Part shown: one piece after another, positions 8,068-17,318 of the stretch
Position numbering within the stretch: the first letter of the stretch is position 1
Layout: each line of letters starts with the position of its first letter
Source: an uncultured Ruminococcus sp.
Lineage (GTDB): Bacteria > Bacillota > Clostridia > Oscillospirales > Acutalibacteraceae
Assembly (NCBI GenBank): GCA_902768825.1
Contig: CACXMR010000036.1
Coordinates: 1-51,893, forward strand
DNA: 51,893 bases
Direction: 5' to 3'
Notes under the pieces: generated by a model
What the model saw: only the letters and a program-made list of their open reading frames with translations
What the model was told of the DNA's origin: nothing
Database searches by the model: none
Position numbers and translations under genes: made by a program

Positions 8068-10644
8068 TCAGGGGAAGCTGATGCAGGAGGGATCAGGGAA
8101 GTTATACTTATTATTTCTGCCGTCAACCTTGTAATCTCCGTACAGGAACATCTCCAGCTCGTCCGCTCTGCGGTAGAGAAGCCCATAATAGCAGACGCCG
8201 CCTGCATGGTGATAGGAAAGCAATTCATTGATAAGTGCATTCCTGTTTACATTATTCAGATCCCTTGAATAACCGCCGCCGGTAGTTGAATAAACATTAA
8301 GATAAGTACCGCTGCAATAGCCGGTCTTGCCGCTTTGTGTCTTGACCTTATACCACACACTGTTATACTTTGTGGTGCTGACGAGTGTGACTGTTTCGTT
8401 ATAGTCAAGGGTCTCCAGCACAGTGGAATTTGCAGTCGCCTCGCTCCTCAGATAAAGGCCGCTGGTGGCAGTGACTGTGCCCTTCATCGTAGCTCCGGTG
8501 GTGCGTCCGTAGGAATTAAGCAGGATATTTTTAATATCAGAGGAATAAGTCCAGCCAGTGCCGCAGTTGTAAGAGAAGGAAACCAGTGCGTCAAACTGCT
8601 GCTGGTTATAGCGGACACCGTTAGCTATGAGCATTTCGTTGACCCTCTTGGTAAAGACTCCGTCGTTAACGGTCTTGATGAGCCATGCGAAAGCCTCTCC
8701 CCTTGTAAGGTTGTTATAAAACTTTTCGCCCTCCCAGACCACTACGCCGTGGCCCAGTGTGGGGATGTTGCCTGCAAGAGTATCATAGGTGATGCTTGAC
8801 ACAAAGCCCTCCATGTCACCGATGTTCTTAATGACCTGGTCGCTTGCACGAAGCTTTTCGAGAGCCGTTGTGGTGGAGCTTGTCTTGTCGCTTATGTAAA
8901 CGTCAAACTTTCCGTCATCGCAGGTGCCGTAGACACCATTATATTTTGAATAAGCCCTGACAACAAACTGTCCTGCCTTGGTCGGGGTGTAGGTGCCCTT
9001 CCATACATAGGTGCTGCCCTCTGCCGTCTTGCTCGTCGCCTGAACGGTGGTGGGGTTTTGTCCGTCGCTCACGGTAAAGTAGACGCCTGAATGCTTTTTG
9101 TCGGTAATGGCTACAAGAGTGATCTTGGAGCTGAGAGTCGCTGAGTTTGGAGATGAATAGCCAAACCTCACCGGTGCCGGGTCGGTAACGGTAACGACAC
9201 AAACAGCCTTATTGCCATATCTGTCCACATAGGAGATAGCCGCATGACCAACGGACTTGGCTGTGATAAAGCCGTCCCAGACAGTAGCGATATTAGAATC
9301 GCTTGTCGTCCACTTGCTGCCGTTATATCCCTTTATATACAGGGTCTTGCCGGCTTCGATGGTTGCCTTTGAACGTGAAAGGCTCACATAACCCTTGTCA
9401 ACAGATTTTACGGTCACCGAACACTTATCCTTTACAGTGCCCGTCTCATCGGATACGGTAATGACAGCCGTACCTGCACGAAGTCCGCTGATAAGACCTC
9501 CACGCACGTCCGCAACATTGGTATTGCTGCTTGACCACTTGAGTGTAAGATCAGAGGGTGTCTTTGAAACACCCACAGACACCGATGAACCAACGTCCAC
9601 AGTGACAGATGACTTCATAAAGCTGATGGAGCTTGCAGGCTTTACGGTGACAACACATTCAGCCTTTATCACGCCCGAAGAATCTGTGGCAGTGATAGTC
9701 GCCTTGCCCGAACCTACCGACTTGACCTCTCCTGTCTTGGAAACGGTTGCGACAGAGTTATCAGAGGATGTATATTCAAAGGATCCTCCCTCAGGGATCG
9801 TTCTGCCTGAAAGCTGCAGGCTCTCGCCCGGCTCAAGCTTTGCTGAAGTTTCGTTGAGGACTATGTAACGATACTCGGTCCTGATGACGTCAACGGTGCA
9901 GGTGACCTTCTTCTTTGTCTTGGAATCCGTCGCTGTGATGACCACCTTGCCCGAAAGCTTGCCCTTTACATATCCGTCATCGGAAACCTCGGCTATCTTA
10001 GCATCAGAGCTTGACCAGGTTATTTTACCGCTGCCGCCCTTTACGGTAAGCTTGAACTTTCTGCCCTTTGCAAGGGTGTGGGTCGTCTCAGAAATGGTAA
10101 GCCCCTGGTTCTGGGTGTCCTTGGCCTTTGTGACGGATGAATCGGTAAAATATGAGACATAATCCGTGCATACATAGCCCTCTGTGCCGGATGAATCACG
10201 GACCTTTGCCCAGCTGTTGTTGCTGAAGCTGAGGATGTCAAGCTCTTCATTCAGATCAAGGGTGTAATGTATGGAATAATCAGTGCAGGGCCCTGTGCGG
10301 AAATTCACACAGTCAGTCGTTTTGCAGTCAGTGAGAATATCAAGGGATGAAGCCGGATAATAGCCTGTTGTTCCGTCACCCAGTGAGACCTTATACCAAT
10401 CCGAACGGGATTTATCCTCAATAGTAACATATGTCTCGCTTTCCATAACCCTCAGACCGGTATAATACTGACCTGCGCCGGTGCGAAGGTATCCCTTTTC
10501 CAGAGTCTGTGCTATGATTGTAGTTTTGGCGGACGCAGGCAGGGACGTGAGCGTTACTGCCCCAACCAATAACGCAACCGCAGAGATGACAGAAACTGCT
10601 TTCCTGAGTCCGGGTCTTGTAGTAGATTGCTTTGTTGTTTCCAT
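8068..10644 (-). CDS. Secreted multidomain GH24 (phage-type) lysozyme with SH3 and BIG2 domains
   Basis: 858 aa from the ATG at 10644. The apparent upstream start at 10773 is the promoter -35 box, so it is rejected. The weak point is the ribosome site: AAAGG is about 16 bases away. A signal peptide ends near LPASA (residues 33-37). Then come two SH3b modules, four BIG2 (bacterial Ig-like) modules and one more beta module. The GH24 muramidase domain starts at about 606, with likely catalytic residues Glu612 (MEGF), Asp621 (YDT) and Thr629 (PTLGHG), and closes with YRRADELEMFL near 824-834. A third SH3b (about 720-785) sits inside the GH24 fold, before that closing segment. Predicted to cleave peptidoglycan outside the cell, in wall remodelling or against competitors. 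Confidence 0.88.
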   Translation of the reverse strand: METTKQSTTRPGLRKAVSVISAVALLVGAVTLTSLPASAKTTIIAQTLEKGYLRTGAGQYYTGLRVMESETYVTIEDKSRSDWYKVSLGDGTTGYYPASSLDILTDCKTTDCVNFRTGPCTDYSIHYTLDLNEELDILSFSNNSWAKVRDSSGTEGYVCTDYVSYFTDSSVTKAKDTQNQGLTISETTHTLAKGRKFKLTVKGGSGKITWSSSDAKIAEVSDDGYVKGKLSGKVVITATDSKTKKKVTCTVDVIRTEYRYIVLNETSAKLEPGESLQLSGRTIPEGGSFEYTSSDNSVATVSKTGEVKSVGSGKATITATDSSGVIKAECVVTVKPASSISFMKSSVTVDVGSSVSVGVSKTPSDLTLKWSSSNTNVADVRGGLISGLRAGTAVITVSDETGTVKDKCSVTVKSVDKGYVSLSRSKATIEAGKTLYIKGYNGSKWTTSDSNIATVWDGFITAKSVGHAAISYVDRYGNKAVCVVTVTDPAPVRFGYSSPNSATLSSKITLVAITDKKHSGVYFTVSDGQNPTTVQATSKTAEGSTYVWKGTYTPTKAGQFVVRAYSKYNGVYGTCDDGKFDVYISDKTSSTTTALEKLRASDQVIKNIGDMEGFVSSITYDTLAGNIPTLGHGVVVWEGEKFYNNLTRGEAFAWLIKTVNDGVFTKRVNEMLIANGVRYNQQQFDALVSFSYNCGTGWTYSSDIKNILLNSYGRTTGATMKGTVTATSGLYLRSEATANSTVLETLDYNETVTLVSTTKYNSVWYKVKTQSGKTGYCSGTYLNVYSTTGGGYSRDLNNVNRNALINELLSYHHAGGVCYYGLLYRRADELEMFLYGDYKVDGRNNKYNFPDPSCISFP

Positions 10645-10670
10645 GACCGAAGCTGCACAACCTTTCGTAA

Positions 10671-10738
10671 TAATAAAATCAAAAATCGGGCAATTATTTA
10701 CAACATCGTAACCGTCCATGCCCAATAAAAAATCGATC
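10671..10738 (-). promoter_or_regulatory. Leader of the lysozyme-like gene with terminator-like hairpin
   Basis: The roughly 95-base leader contains ATTGGGCA paired to TGCCCGAT (10685-10726, eight pairs), followed by TTTTTGATTTTATTATT. It resembles an attenuator. I could not match it to a known riboswitch class. Confidence 0.35.
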
Positions 10739-10744
10739 GTTACA

Positions 10745-10773
10745 ATTATAACTGATTTTTTAACCCTGTTCAA
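10745..10773 (-). promoter_or_regulatory. Promoter of the lysozyme-like gene
   Basis: Minus-strand TTGAAC (10768-10773), a 17-base spacer and TATAAT (10745-10750). Its -35 box coincides with the spurious TTG start of the longer ORF. Confidence 0.8.
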
Positions 10774-10921
10774 CTGGCATTATATATAAAACGACCTAAA
10801 CATTTATGACATATCAGCAATTATTATATTTTTGCAGCATTATTTTTTAATTTATTTGTTCAGTATTATGGCAATTCTTGACAATGTGAATAATTCTATC
10901 AAAGAATTTATGCAGTATCAA

Positions 10922-11461
10922 CTAAAATCTTCTCAGGAGTTTTGTTACAAGATTGTAAATCTTTTCCTCATACTTTCTAAAGAAAAGGGTCAGGCAAAGA
11001 TCATACAAAAGGAAGACAAGATTAAGCCCGATAATGAGGGGAACAACCATCCACGCTGCACTGAGCCATTTTGTAAACACCTGCACCGAAAAAACAAAGG
11101 TCAGCAGTGCATAAGAACAGGCAGCGGCAGCATTAAAGGCAAGCAGCTTTATCAGATATGTCAATACTTTTGAGCGGAGCTTTTCTACAGTCTTTTTAAG
11201 AAGCGGATAATAACCAAGGAAAAGTATGAAGCATACGGCAACGGTTTTGTCTGTGCATAGAAAAAGAGATAATAATGCCACCGCTGCAAAGGATATCCAC
11301 CCATAGCCGTGCCCTGACACGAATGAGAGGGTGTAGATCACTATCCCCGCAGCGGCGGGAAACGCAAAAAGCAGAGACGGTATGAAATTTGACGCCAGCA
11401 TGATAAGCAAAGAAAAAGCCGTCATCATGCCGCCGTATGCAATTTTGTGAGATTGCTTCAT
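10922..11461 (-). CDS. Small integral membrane protein, possibly ECF-transporter S-component-like
   Basis: 179 aa with about five or six hydrophobic helices and a Lys/Arg-rich C-terminus. The N-terminal MKQSHKIAYGGMMTAFSLLI resembles the opening of ECF S components and related small membrane proteins, but no substrate signature is visible and the assignment is tentative. The ATG at 11461 has GGGAGG six bases upstream. That ribosome site directly abuts repeat cluster R3 (GCCGGCGGGAGG), so any promoter must lie within the repeats. No energy-coupling ATPase gene is nearby. Confidence 0.65.
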   Translation of the reverse strand: MKQSHKIAYGGMMTAFSLLIMLASNFIPSLLFAFPAAAGIVIYTLSFVSGHGYGWISFAAVALLSLFLCTDKTVAVCFILFLGYYPLLKKTVEKLRSKVLTYLIKLLAFNAAAACSYALLTFVFSVQVFTKWLSAAWMVVPLIIGLNLVFLLYDLCLTLFFRKYEEKIYNLVTKLLRRF

Positions 11462-11486
11462 AATTATCCTCCCGCCGGCGAGCCGC

Positions 11487-11810
11487 CGGTGCCGATTTTG
11501 CGATGAAAGTTAGTCGGGCGATACACTTTTGTTTCCGCAAGACGATAGTGTTATCCGCAAGCGGTCAACTAAGAAATCAGGCGTTCTGCCAACGCGAACA
11601 GGGGAGCGCAGGCTCTGCGCCGCACCCGGCGGGCCGCCGGTGCCGATTTCGCGATGAAAGTTAGTCGGGCGATACACTTTTGTTTCCGCGAGACGATAGT
11701 GTTATCCGCGAGCGGTCAACTAAGAAATCAGGCGTTCTGCCAACGCGAACAGGGGAGCGCAGGCTCTGCGCCGCGCCCGGCGAGCCGCCGGTGCCGATTT
11801 TGCGATGTAA
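11487..11810. repeat. Tandem 151-bp repeat
   Basis: Units at 11487-11637 and 11638-11788 differ at only a few positions, and a truncated third unit runs to about 11810. Each contains GGGAGCGCAGGCTCTGCGCC and a GCCGCCGG-rich edge. The small ORFs read through them are not genes. Confidence 0.85.
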
Positions 11811-11886
11811 GATAAAAAGACTTGTTACTGCTCTGGTCGCGGATGTAGTTTTAAACTTGAACACGGGTGAGACAGCTTGCCGCTGC

Positions 11887-12031
11887 GTGCTTCCTTACGT
11901 CAGCAGAAAAATTGGTTCAGGGGCGTTACAAGGGGACGCCCTCTTTCCCAGGGCGTCCCCTCTTCAAAAACAGTCCACCGGACTGTTTTTAAATTCACCC
12001 CTTGCGGAGGGATTCTCACGCTAAAGTGTTT
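11887..12031. repeat. 145-bp structured element, copy A
   Basis: Colinear with 32462-32606 without gaps and with about four mismatches by eye. It contains two strong dyads, GGGGACGCCCT / AGGGCGTCCCC and AAAAACAGTCC / GGACTGTTTTT. There is no coding potential or transposase. Confidence 0.85.
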
Positions 12032-12196
12032 TCGCTCTCTGCGGAGAGCGACCAAAGGCTCTGCCTTTGGAAACCGCAAGCTTTTGAAAAAGCTTGAGCA
12101 AAACTTTTGTGTTGTCGCCTTTCGAAACAACTACAAGCCGCGAGCGGCCAACTTTGAGCCCGTTTTTCTGCCCCCGCGAACGGCGTTTTCGGGGTT

Positions 12197-12230
12197 GCTA
12201 GGGGGACTTTTTCGCAAAAGTCCCCCTAGC
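12197..12230. terminator. Perfect hairpin at the 3' end of the J-domain gene
   Basis: CTAGGGGGACTTTT pairs with AAAAGTCCCCCTAG around a four-base loop. The stop codon at 12226-12228 is inside the stem. No classical T run follows on the minus strand, so it may protect the 3' end or end transcription by stem strength. Shorter relatives lie at about 407, 7930, 17240 and 32620. Confidence 0.5.
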
Positions 12231-12870
12231 CGCAGGAGCGGCAGAGACAGTCTGAGCACATCAGACAAGCACAAATGTCGCAGCAGTCGCAGGCTGCCTG
12301 ACTCGCTGCTCCGGAAGCATTGAATCCGCTGCCGGAGCCTGTAGACCTCTGCTGCTGTATCCTGCTGAACATCGACTTGTACTCAACGTTTGACGGGTCC
12401 ATCCTGCAGGCAGTCTGGAAATAATTATAGGCGTCCTCAAGAAAACCCTTGCGGTAATATACAACTCCCATCAGATAATACCACTCCGCATTCCTGCTGT
12501 CTGAGGGTATGCCCGAAAGTGCATTTTCCGCCTGGCCAAAGTTTCCTTCGTTAATCATTCGCCTGATCTGCTGATAAACAGAATCCGAACCGTATGTGTT
12601 TGCATAAGACGAGGCTCCTGCATCGCTATAGCCTGAACTTCCATAGCCTGAGCCGGATGTCGAACTGCCGCTGACACCGTTCTTCCTGTCATTGAGGATT
12701 TTTTCGTAGGCCTCGTTGACCTCCTTCATCTTCTCCGATGCAAGCTCGGCAAGAGGACTGTCCGCATATTTGTCCGGATGATATTTTTTTGCCAGTTCTC
12801 TGTAAGCCTTCTTTACTTCAGCATCCGAAGCAGATGGGGAAATTCCGAGCACCTTATAGGGATCGTTCAT
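12226..12870 (-). CDS. J-domain protein with cysteine-rich C-terminal tail
   Basis: 214 aa. An N-terminal DnaJ domain (about 3-62) carries HPD at 31-33, the motif that stimulates the Hsp70 ATPase. A Gly/Ser/Tyr-rich linker follows, then a helical TPR-like segment (about 105-170). The last 20 or so residues hold nine Cys (for example CDCCDIC), which could bind zinc or another metal. The classical DnaJ zinc repeats and C-terminal domain are absent, so this is a specialised co-chaperone, not DnaJ itself. It follows the DUF5685 gene by 24 bases, a pairing I associate with other Clostridia. The ATG at 12870 has AAAGGA upstream. Confidence 0.88.
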   Translation of the reverse strand: MNDPYKVLGISPSASDAEVKKAYRELAKKYHPDKYADSPLAELASEKMKEVNEAYEKILNDRKNGVSGSSTSGSGYGSSGYSDAGASSYANTYGSDSVYQQIRRMINEGNFGQAENALSGIPSDSRNAEWYYLMGVVYYRKGFLEDAYNYFQTACRMDPSNVEYKSMFSRIQQQRSTGSGSGFNASGAASQAACDCCDICACLMCSDCLCRSCG

Positions 12871-12894
12871 TTTGTTTCAGTCCTTTCGTGGCTG

Positions 12895-13809
12895 TCATGA
12901 GCGCTTCTCTCCCTTTGAGAGATAATTATAATGGTCCTTTTCTTTTTTACTGCATTTTTTCTTGTTATTCTTGCTAAAAAGACAATGCTTCTGTTGAAAT
13001 GATAACCCATAGTACATTACGTTGTCAAGTATTTCTTTATAAGAATCAAGCTCCAGCAGATCATAGGCAAGCACAAGCTGTGATACCGTCATATTGAGCA
13101 CACTGTTGCAATATTCCATGGCTGAGAACAGATCGCCCTCAAAGTATTTCCGGAAAGGGTTGAAATTATTGTGCTTGATATCCTTTTCAAGATCGTCCGC
13201 TGCGTCCATCAGGTAGATCCAGCGCCCCAGGAAATATCCGAAACGGGAAAGCACCATCCTCTGCCCCTCGTCCTCCGATAGTGAAATGCAGAGCTTTGAC
13301 AGAAGAGTTGCCGTAGGATCCGATGAAGCATCTATTCCGCTGTGGTCATTCTCCGCCTGCTGCTGACTTGCGATCATATCACTGACGGCGGCTGCTATGT
13401 CGGGATAGGCTTTTTCCGCCCTTTTGTAGCTGCCTTTCACAAAAAGCCTGCCTGCCCTTGCCGCTGTTCTCTTAAAAAATCCGCTGTCGCTGATGGTGTC
13501 CTGGAGCTTGTAATAGGTCATTATCACCGAAACCGCCCCGGCAAAACGGAAGCCCTCGCCCTCACTGCTGCAAAACCTGCATTTTTTCATGGGATTGAAC
13601 ACGCACCTGCCGTCCCTGACATGAGAGCACTCACTCCTGAGGGACACCGCAAACATTGCAAGGAGAGTGCAGTCGTAGCTCAGGGTCAGCCTTGTCAGCA
13701 AGCCGTAATCCTTGCCCATGCTTTTGCACAAACCGCAATAAACACTCCTGTAGAGCTCAAATTCCCTTACCCTCAGCTCTGAGCTTTCCGGTCTGAGGTA
13801 TCCGAACAC
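12895..13809 (-). CDS. DUF5685 family protein
   Basis: 304 aa. The N-terminal MFGYLRPE and the YCGLCKSMGKDYG segment are characteristic of DUF5685. Cys pairs at CGLC (about 30-33) and near 70-84 (ending MKKCRFC) suggest metal binding. The remainder is largely helical, reminiscent of helical isoprenoid-type folds, but no function is established to my knowledge. The start is GTG at 13809, supported by AAAGGAGAG seven to eight bases upstream. It lies 22 bases after uvrA and 24 before the J-domain gene, so all three are probably cotranscribed. A shared job with the J-domain protein (metal handling or protein quality control) is only inferred. Confidence 0.8.
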   Translation of the reverse strand: MFGYLRPESSELRVREFELYRSVYCGLCKSMGKDYGLLTRLTLSYDCTLLAMFAVSLRSECSHVRDGRCVFNPMKKCRFCSSEGEGFRFAGAVSVIMTYYKLQDTISDSGFFKRTAARAGRLFVKGSYKRAEKAYPDIAAAVSDMIASQQQAENDHSGIDASSDPTATLLSKLCISLSEDEGQRMVLSRFGYFLGRWIYLMDAADDLEKDIKHNNFNPFRKYFEGDLFSAMEYCNSVLNMTVSQLVLAYDLLELDSYKEILDNVMYYGLSFQQKHCLFSKNNKKKCSKKEKDHYNYLSKGEKRS

Positions 13810-13831
13810 GCCGCCACTCTCCTTTCTGTGA

Positions 13832-16651
13832 TCACAGCATTCTTTTTAGGTAATGCCCGGTGTATGAAGCCTCGCAGGCAGCGATCTCCTCAGGAGTGCC
13901 TGTGGCAATGACCGTTCCGCCGCCGTCGCCCCCTTCGGGACCTAAATCAATGATGTGATCCGCCGTTTTTATCAGATCAAGATTATGCTCGATGACCACC
14001 ACGGTGTTGCCGTTGTCAGCAAACTTCTGCAGCACCTCTATGAGCCTGTGCACATCCGCAATGTGCAGACCGGTGGTGGGTTCGTCAAGTATGTAGATGG
14101 TTTTGCCCGTAGACCTCTTGGAAAGCTCAGCAGCAAGCTTTATCCTCTGAGCCTCTCCTCCGGACAGGGTAGTGGATGGCTGACCGATCTTGATATAGCC
14201 GAGCCCCACATCATAGAGTGTGCGCAGCTTGTTATATATCCTCGGATGATTGGCAAAGAAGCTGCAGCCCTCTTCTACCGTCATCTCCAGCACGTCATAG
14301 ATGGATTTGCCCTTATACTTTACCTCAAGAGTCTCCCTGTTGTAGCGCTTTCCGGAGCAGACCTCGCAGGGAACGTATACATCCGGAAGAAAATGCATCT
14401 CGATCTTGATGATTCCGTCGCCCTGACAGGCTTCGCACCGCCCGCCCTTGACATTGAAGGAAAAACGTCCTGAGCCGAAGCCGTGGATCTTTGCCTCGTT
14501 GGTCTGAGCAAAAAGCTCTCTTATATCGGTAAACACTCCCGTATAGGTGGCAGGATTTGATCTTGGAGTCCTGCCTATGGGGGACTGGTTGATGTCTATT
14601 ACCTTGTCAAGAAACTCAACACCGGTTATTTTTTTGCACCTGACCGGCAGAGGTCTTGCCCCGTTGAGATCGGAGGAAAGCTGCTTGAACAAAATCTCAT
14701 TGACAAGGGAGGATTTGCCCGAACCCGACACGCCTGTAACGCAGATAAACTTCCCCAAAGGGAACTCAACGTCAATGTTTTTCAGGTTATTCTGATATGC
14801 GCCGAATACTTTAAGGCAATGCCCGTTTCCCTCACGCCTCTTTTTCGGCACAGGAATAAACAGGTCTCTGCTCAGATAACGCCCTGTGATAGAGTTGTCG
14901 CAGGCCATGATTTCATCAATAGTTCCGGCAGCGACTAACTTTCCGCCGTGTATGCCCGCTCCGGGACCGATATCAATAATATGGTCCGCAGCCCTCATGG
15001 TATCCTCATCGTGCTCAACCACTATCACCGTGTTGCCAAGGTCACGGAGATTTTTGAGGGTAGCTATGAGCTTGTCGTTGTCACGCTGGTGAAGCCCGAT
15101 GCTGGGTTCGTCAAGGATATAGAGCACTCCCGAAAGCGCCGAGCCTATCTGAGTGGCAAGCCTGATGCGCTGACTTTCGCCGCCGGAAAGGGTGCCCGCA
15201 GAGCGTGACAGAGTAAGATATGACAGTCCCACGCTGTTGAGGAAGCTCAGTCGGCTGTCAACCTCTTTTGTGATGGCGCCGGCGATCAGTTTTTCTCTGT
15301 CGCTGAGGCGTGAATGGCGTGTAAAATCAAGGGCCTGCTCAACTGACATATCACAAAATTCACTGATGTTCATGCCCCCCACGGTAACAGCCAGACTCTC
15401 AGGAGAAAGTCTCCTGCCGTTGCAGGCATCGCAGGGCACTGCGGACATATAGCTCTCGATCTCGGACTTTATCCATGAGCTCTGGGTCTCACGGAAGCGC
15501 CGCTCAAGATTGTTTATTATTCCCTCAAACTCGGTCTGATAGGTGCCGGAGCCGTATTCGTTCTTTCGGTGGATAGTTATCTTTTCACCCTTGGTGCCGT
15601 AGAGGATGATGTCCACGGCCTCCTCCGGCAGGTCCTTGACCGGCGTGTCAAGGGAGAACCTGTATTGCTTTGCCAGCGCCTCAAGGTACATCGAAGCTAT
15701 GGTGCTGCCCTCCATTGCCCAGCCGCTGCCCTTGACGGCTCCCTGACGGATGGACTTAGTGGCGTCGGGTATGATGCGGTTGACGTCGATCTTCAGAAAC
15801 ACCCCGAGACCTGTACACTTTTTGCAGGCACCGTAGGGGTTGTTAAAGGAAAACATTCTCGGGCTAAGCTCGTCAATGCTCACTCCATGCTCCGGGCAGG
15901 CGTAATTCTGAGAGAAAAGTATGTCCTCTCCCCCGCTGACTGCGGCTATGACCAGACCGCCCGACAGCTTTGAGGCTACCTCAACGGAATCCGCCAGCCT
16001 TGACCGGATATCACTGCGGATAACAAGCCTGTCCACCACCACGTCCACGTTGTGCTTTTTGTTCTTTTCCGGCTTGATAGGCTCTGACAGGTCATAGATT
16101 ATGCCGTCAACCCTCACCCGCACAAATCCGCTCTTTGCCGCAGACTCAAACTCCTTTTGGTGCTCTCCCTTTTTGGAACGCACTACCGGAGACAAAATCT
16201 GTATCTTTGTGCCCTCTTCAAGCTCCAGAATGCTGTCAACTATCTGGTCCACCGTCTGCTGTTTTATCTCTCTGCCGCAGACAGGACAATGCGGTATGCC
16301 TATCCTTGCATACATCAGTCGGAGATAGTCGTAAATTTCCGTCACTGTGCCCACTGTTGACCGGGGATTCTTGGAGGTGGTTTTCTGATCTATTGAGATT
16401 GCCGGCGACAGACCGTCAATGCTGTCCACATCCGGCTTGTCCATCTGACCAAGGAACATCCTTGCATAGGAGGACAGGGACTCAACATATCTCCTCTGCC
16501 CTTCAGCATAGAGAGTGTCAAAGGCAAGGGAGGATTTTCCGGAGCCTGACAGACCGGTGATAACCACCAGCTCGTCCCTTGGTATTTCTACGTCGATATT
16601 TTTGAGATTATGCTCTCTTGCACCTTTTACGATTATTTTCTTGAATGCCAT
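13832..16651 (-). CDS. uvrA: Excinuclease ABC subunit A
   Basis: 939 aa, typical UvrA length. It is the damage-sensing ATPase of nucleotide excision repair, which loads UvrB. The first Walker A ([10 protein letters not shown]) lies near residue 31 and the second ([10 protein letters not shown]) near 640. Both ABC signatures (LSGGESQRI and LSGGEAQRI), the zinc cysteines (CPVCG and CEACQGDG segments) and Walker B ([20 protein letters not shown]) are intact. The start is the ATG at 16651 with AAGGTG six bases upstream; the GTG at 16660 is part of that site. The leader begins inside repeat cluster R4: a GCGGCAGCTTGCCGC palindrome lies just before the ribosome site. LexA-type operators are not evident. 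Confidence 0.98.
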   Translation of the reverse strand: MAFKKIIVKGAREHNLKNIDVEIPRDELVVITGLSGSGKSSLAFDTLYAEGQRRYVESLSSYARMFLGQMDKPDVDSIDGLSPAISIDQKTTSKNPRSTVGTVTEIYDYLRLMYARIGIPHCPVCGREIKQQTVDQIVDSILELEEGTKIQILSPVVRSKKGEHQKEFESAAKSGFVRVRVDGIIYDLSEPIKPEKNKKHNVDVVVDRLVIRSDIRSRLADSVEVASKLSGGLVIAAVSGGEDILFSQNYACPEHGVSIDELSPRMFSFNNPYGACKKCTGLGVFLKIDVNRIIPDATKSIRQGAVKGSGWAMEGSTIASMYLEALAKQYRFSLDTPVKDLPEEAVDIILYGTKGEKITIHRKNEYGSGTYQTEFEGIINNLERRFRETQSSWIKSEIESYMSAVPCDACNGRRLSPESLAVTVGGMNISEFCDMSVEQALDFTRHSRLSDREKLIAGAITKEVDSRLSFLNSVGLSYLTLSRSAGTLSGGESQRIRLATQIGSALSGVLYILDEPSIGLHQRDNDKLIATLKNLRDLGNTVIVVEHDEDTMRAADHIIDIGPGAGIHGGKLVAAGTIDEIMACDNSITGRYLSRDLFIPVPKKRREGNGHCLKVFGAYQNNLKNIDVEFPLGKFICVTGVSGSGKSSLVNEILFKQLSSDLNGARPLPVRCKKITGVEFLDKVIDINQSPIGRTPRSNPATYTGVFTDIRELFAQTNEAKIHGFGSGRFSFNVKGGRCEACQGDGIIKIEMHFLPDVYVPCEVCSGKRYNRETLEVKYKGKSIYDVLEMTVEEGCSFFANHPRIYNKLRTLYDVGLGYIKIGQPSTTLSGGEAQRIKLAAELSKRSTGKTIYILDEPTTGLHIADVHRLIEVLQKFADNGNTVVVIEHNLDLIKTADHIIDLGPEGGDGGGTVIATGTPEEIAACEASYTGHYLKRML

Positions 16652-16669
16652 ATTTTTCACCTTATCACA

Positions 16670-17285
16670 TTAGCGGCAAGCTGCCGCACCCGAATTCACG
16701 TTGAGAGTCATTCTGACAAAATACTTCAGTGTCCGCGTGTAGATAGTAACAACTGCGAGGGTGCATTTTCGGCTTGAACACAGAGCGCAACGGAGTGAAG
16801 CGCACCCCGCGCCCGGCGAGCCGCCGGTCCCGAATTCGCTTTGATAGTCACTCTGACAATATACTTCAGTGTCCGCGGGAAGAAAGTTACATCCGCGAGG
16901 GTACAATATTAGTTCGTTCACAAAGCGTAACGAAGTGAAGCGAACCCCGCGAATTGGGAGCGCAGGCTCTGCGCCCGCGCCCGGCGAGCCGCCGGTGCCA
17001 ATTTCGCGTTGAGAGTCATCGTGGGATTATAATTCTGTTTCCGCGAGAAGAAAGTTACATCCGCGAGGGTACAATATTAGTTCGTACACAAAGCGGAACG
17101 CAGTGCAGCGAACCCCGCGAATTGGGAGCGCAGGCTCTGCGCCCGCGCCCGGCGAGCCGCCGGTGCCAATTTCGCGATAGAAGTCTATCTGAAGATACAC
17201 TTTTGTTTCCGCGAGACGATAGTGTTATCTGCGAGGGAGAGACCGGGGGAAACTTTTTCGCAAAAGTCTCCCCGACCGGAAACAG
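16670..17285. repeat. Intergenic repeat cluster R4
   Basis: About 615 bases without a gene between ftsH and uvrA. Roughly three related units of about 168 bp occur: two at 16956-17290 are nearly identical over most of their length, and a diverged one lies at 16690-16955. Shared parts are GGGAGCGCAGGCTCTGCGCC, a GAGCCGCCGGTGCC edge and phrases such as GAACGCAGTGCAGCGAACCC. An ACTTTTTCGCAAAAGT hairpin lies at about 17247. The left end abuts the uvrA ribosome site. Confidence 0.8.
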
Positions 17286-17287
17286 AT

Positions 17288-17311
17288 AAGGAGTGCGCTG
17301 AGGCACTCCTT
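17288..17311 (-). terminator. Hairpin after ftsH
   Basis: AAGGAGTGC pairs with GCACTCCTT around six bases, eight bases after the ftsH stop. The T run is weak (TTATCTGTTT on the minus strand), so it is a moderate terminator. Confidence 0.6.
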
Positions 17312-17318
17312 GGGTTTG

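Larger units (their letters stand above)
11470..12230. repeat. Intergenic repeat cluster R3 (largest)
   Basis: About 760 bases without a gene. From right to left: an ACTTTT hairpin at 12197-12230 against the J-domain gene stop; a module with AAGCTTTTGAAAAAGCTT near 12080; a 145-bp element (11887-12031) that recurs at 32462; and two tandem 151-bp units (11487-11788) with a partial third. The left edge abuts the ribosome site of the membrane protein at 11461. Confidence 0.8.

Noticed and set aside
7768-8240. Overlapping reading frames in repeat cluster R2 and past the lysozyme terminator
   Set aside because: They cross a strong terminator and repeat modules, and their peptides are rich in Arg, Pro and Ser as expected of noncoding GC-rich DNA.
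10600-10745. c-di-AMP or c-di-GMP riboswitch before the lysozyme-like gene
   Set aside because: The leader is too short and the conserved core sequences of these classes are not visible.
10645-10773. N-terminal extension of the lysozyme-like protein to 10773
   Set aside because: The TTG start is the promoter -35 box, and the extension would place 43 residues before a clear signal peptide.
11487-11810. The tandem repeats could suggest a CRISPR array
   Set aside because: Units are 151 bp without alternating short repeats and unique spacers, and no cas genes are present.
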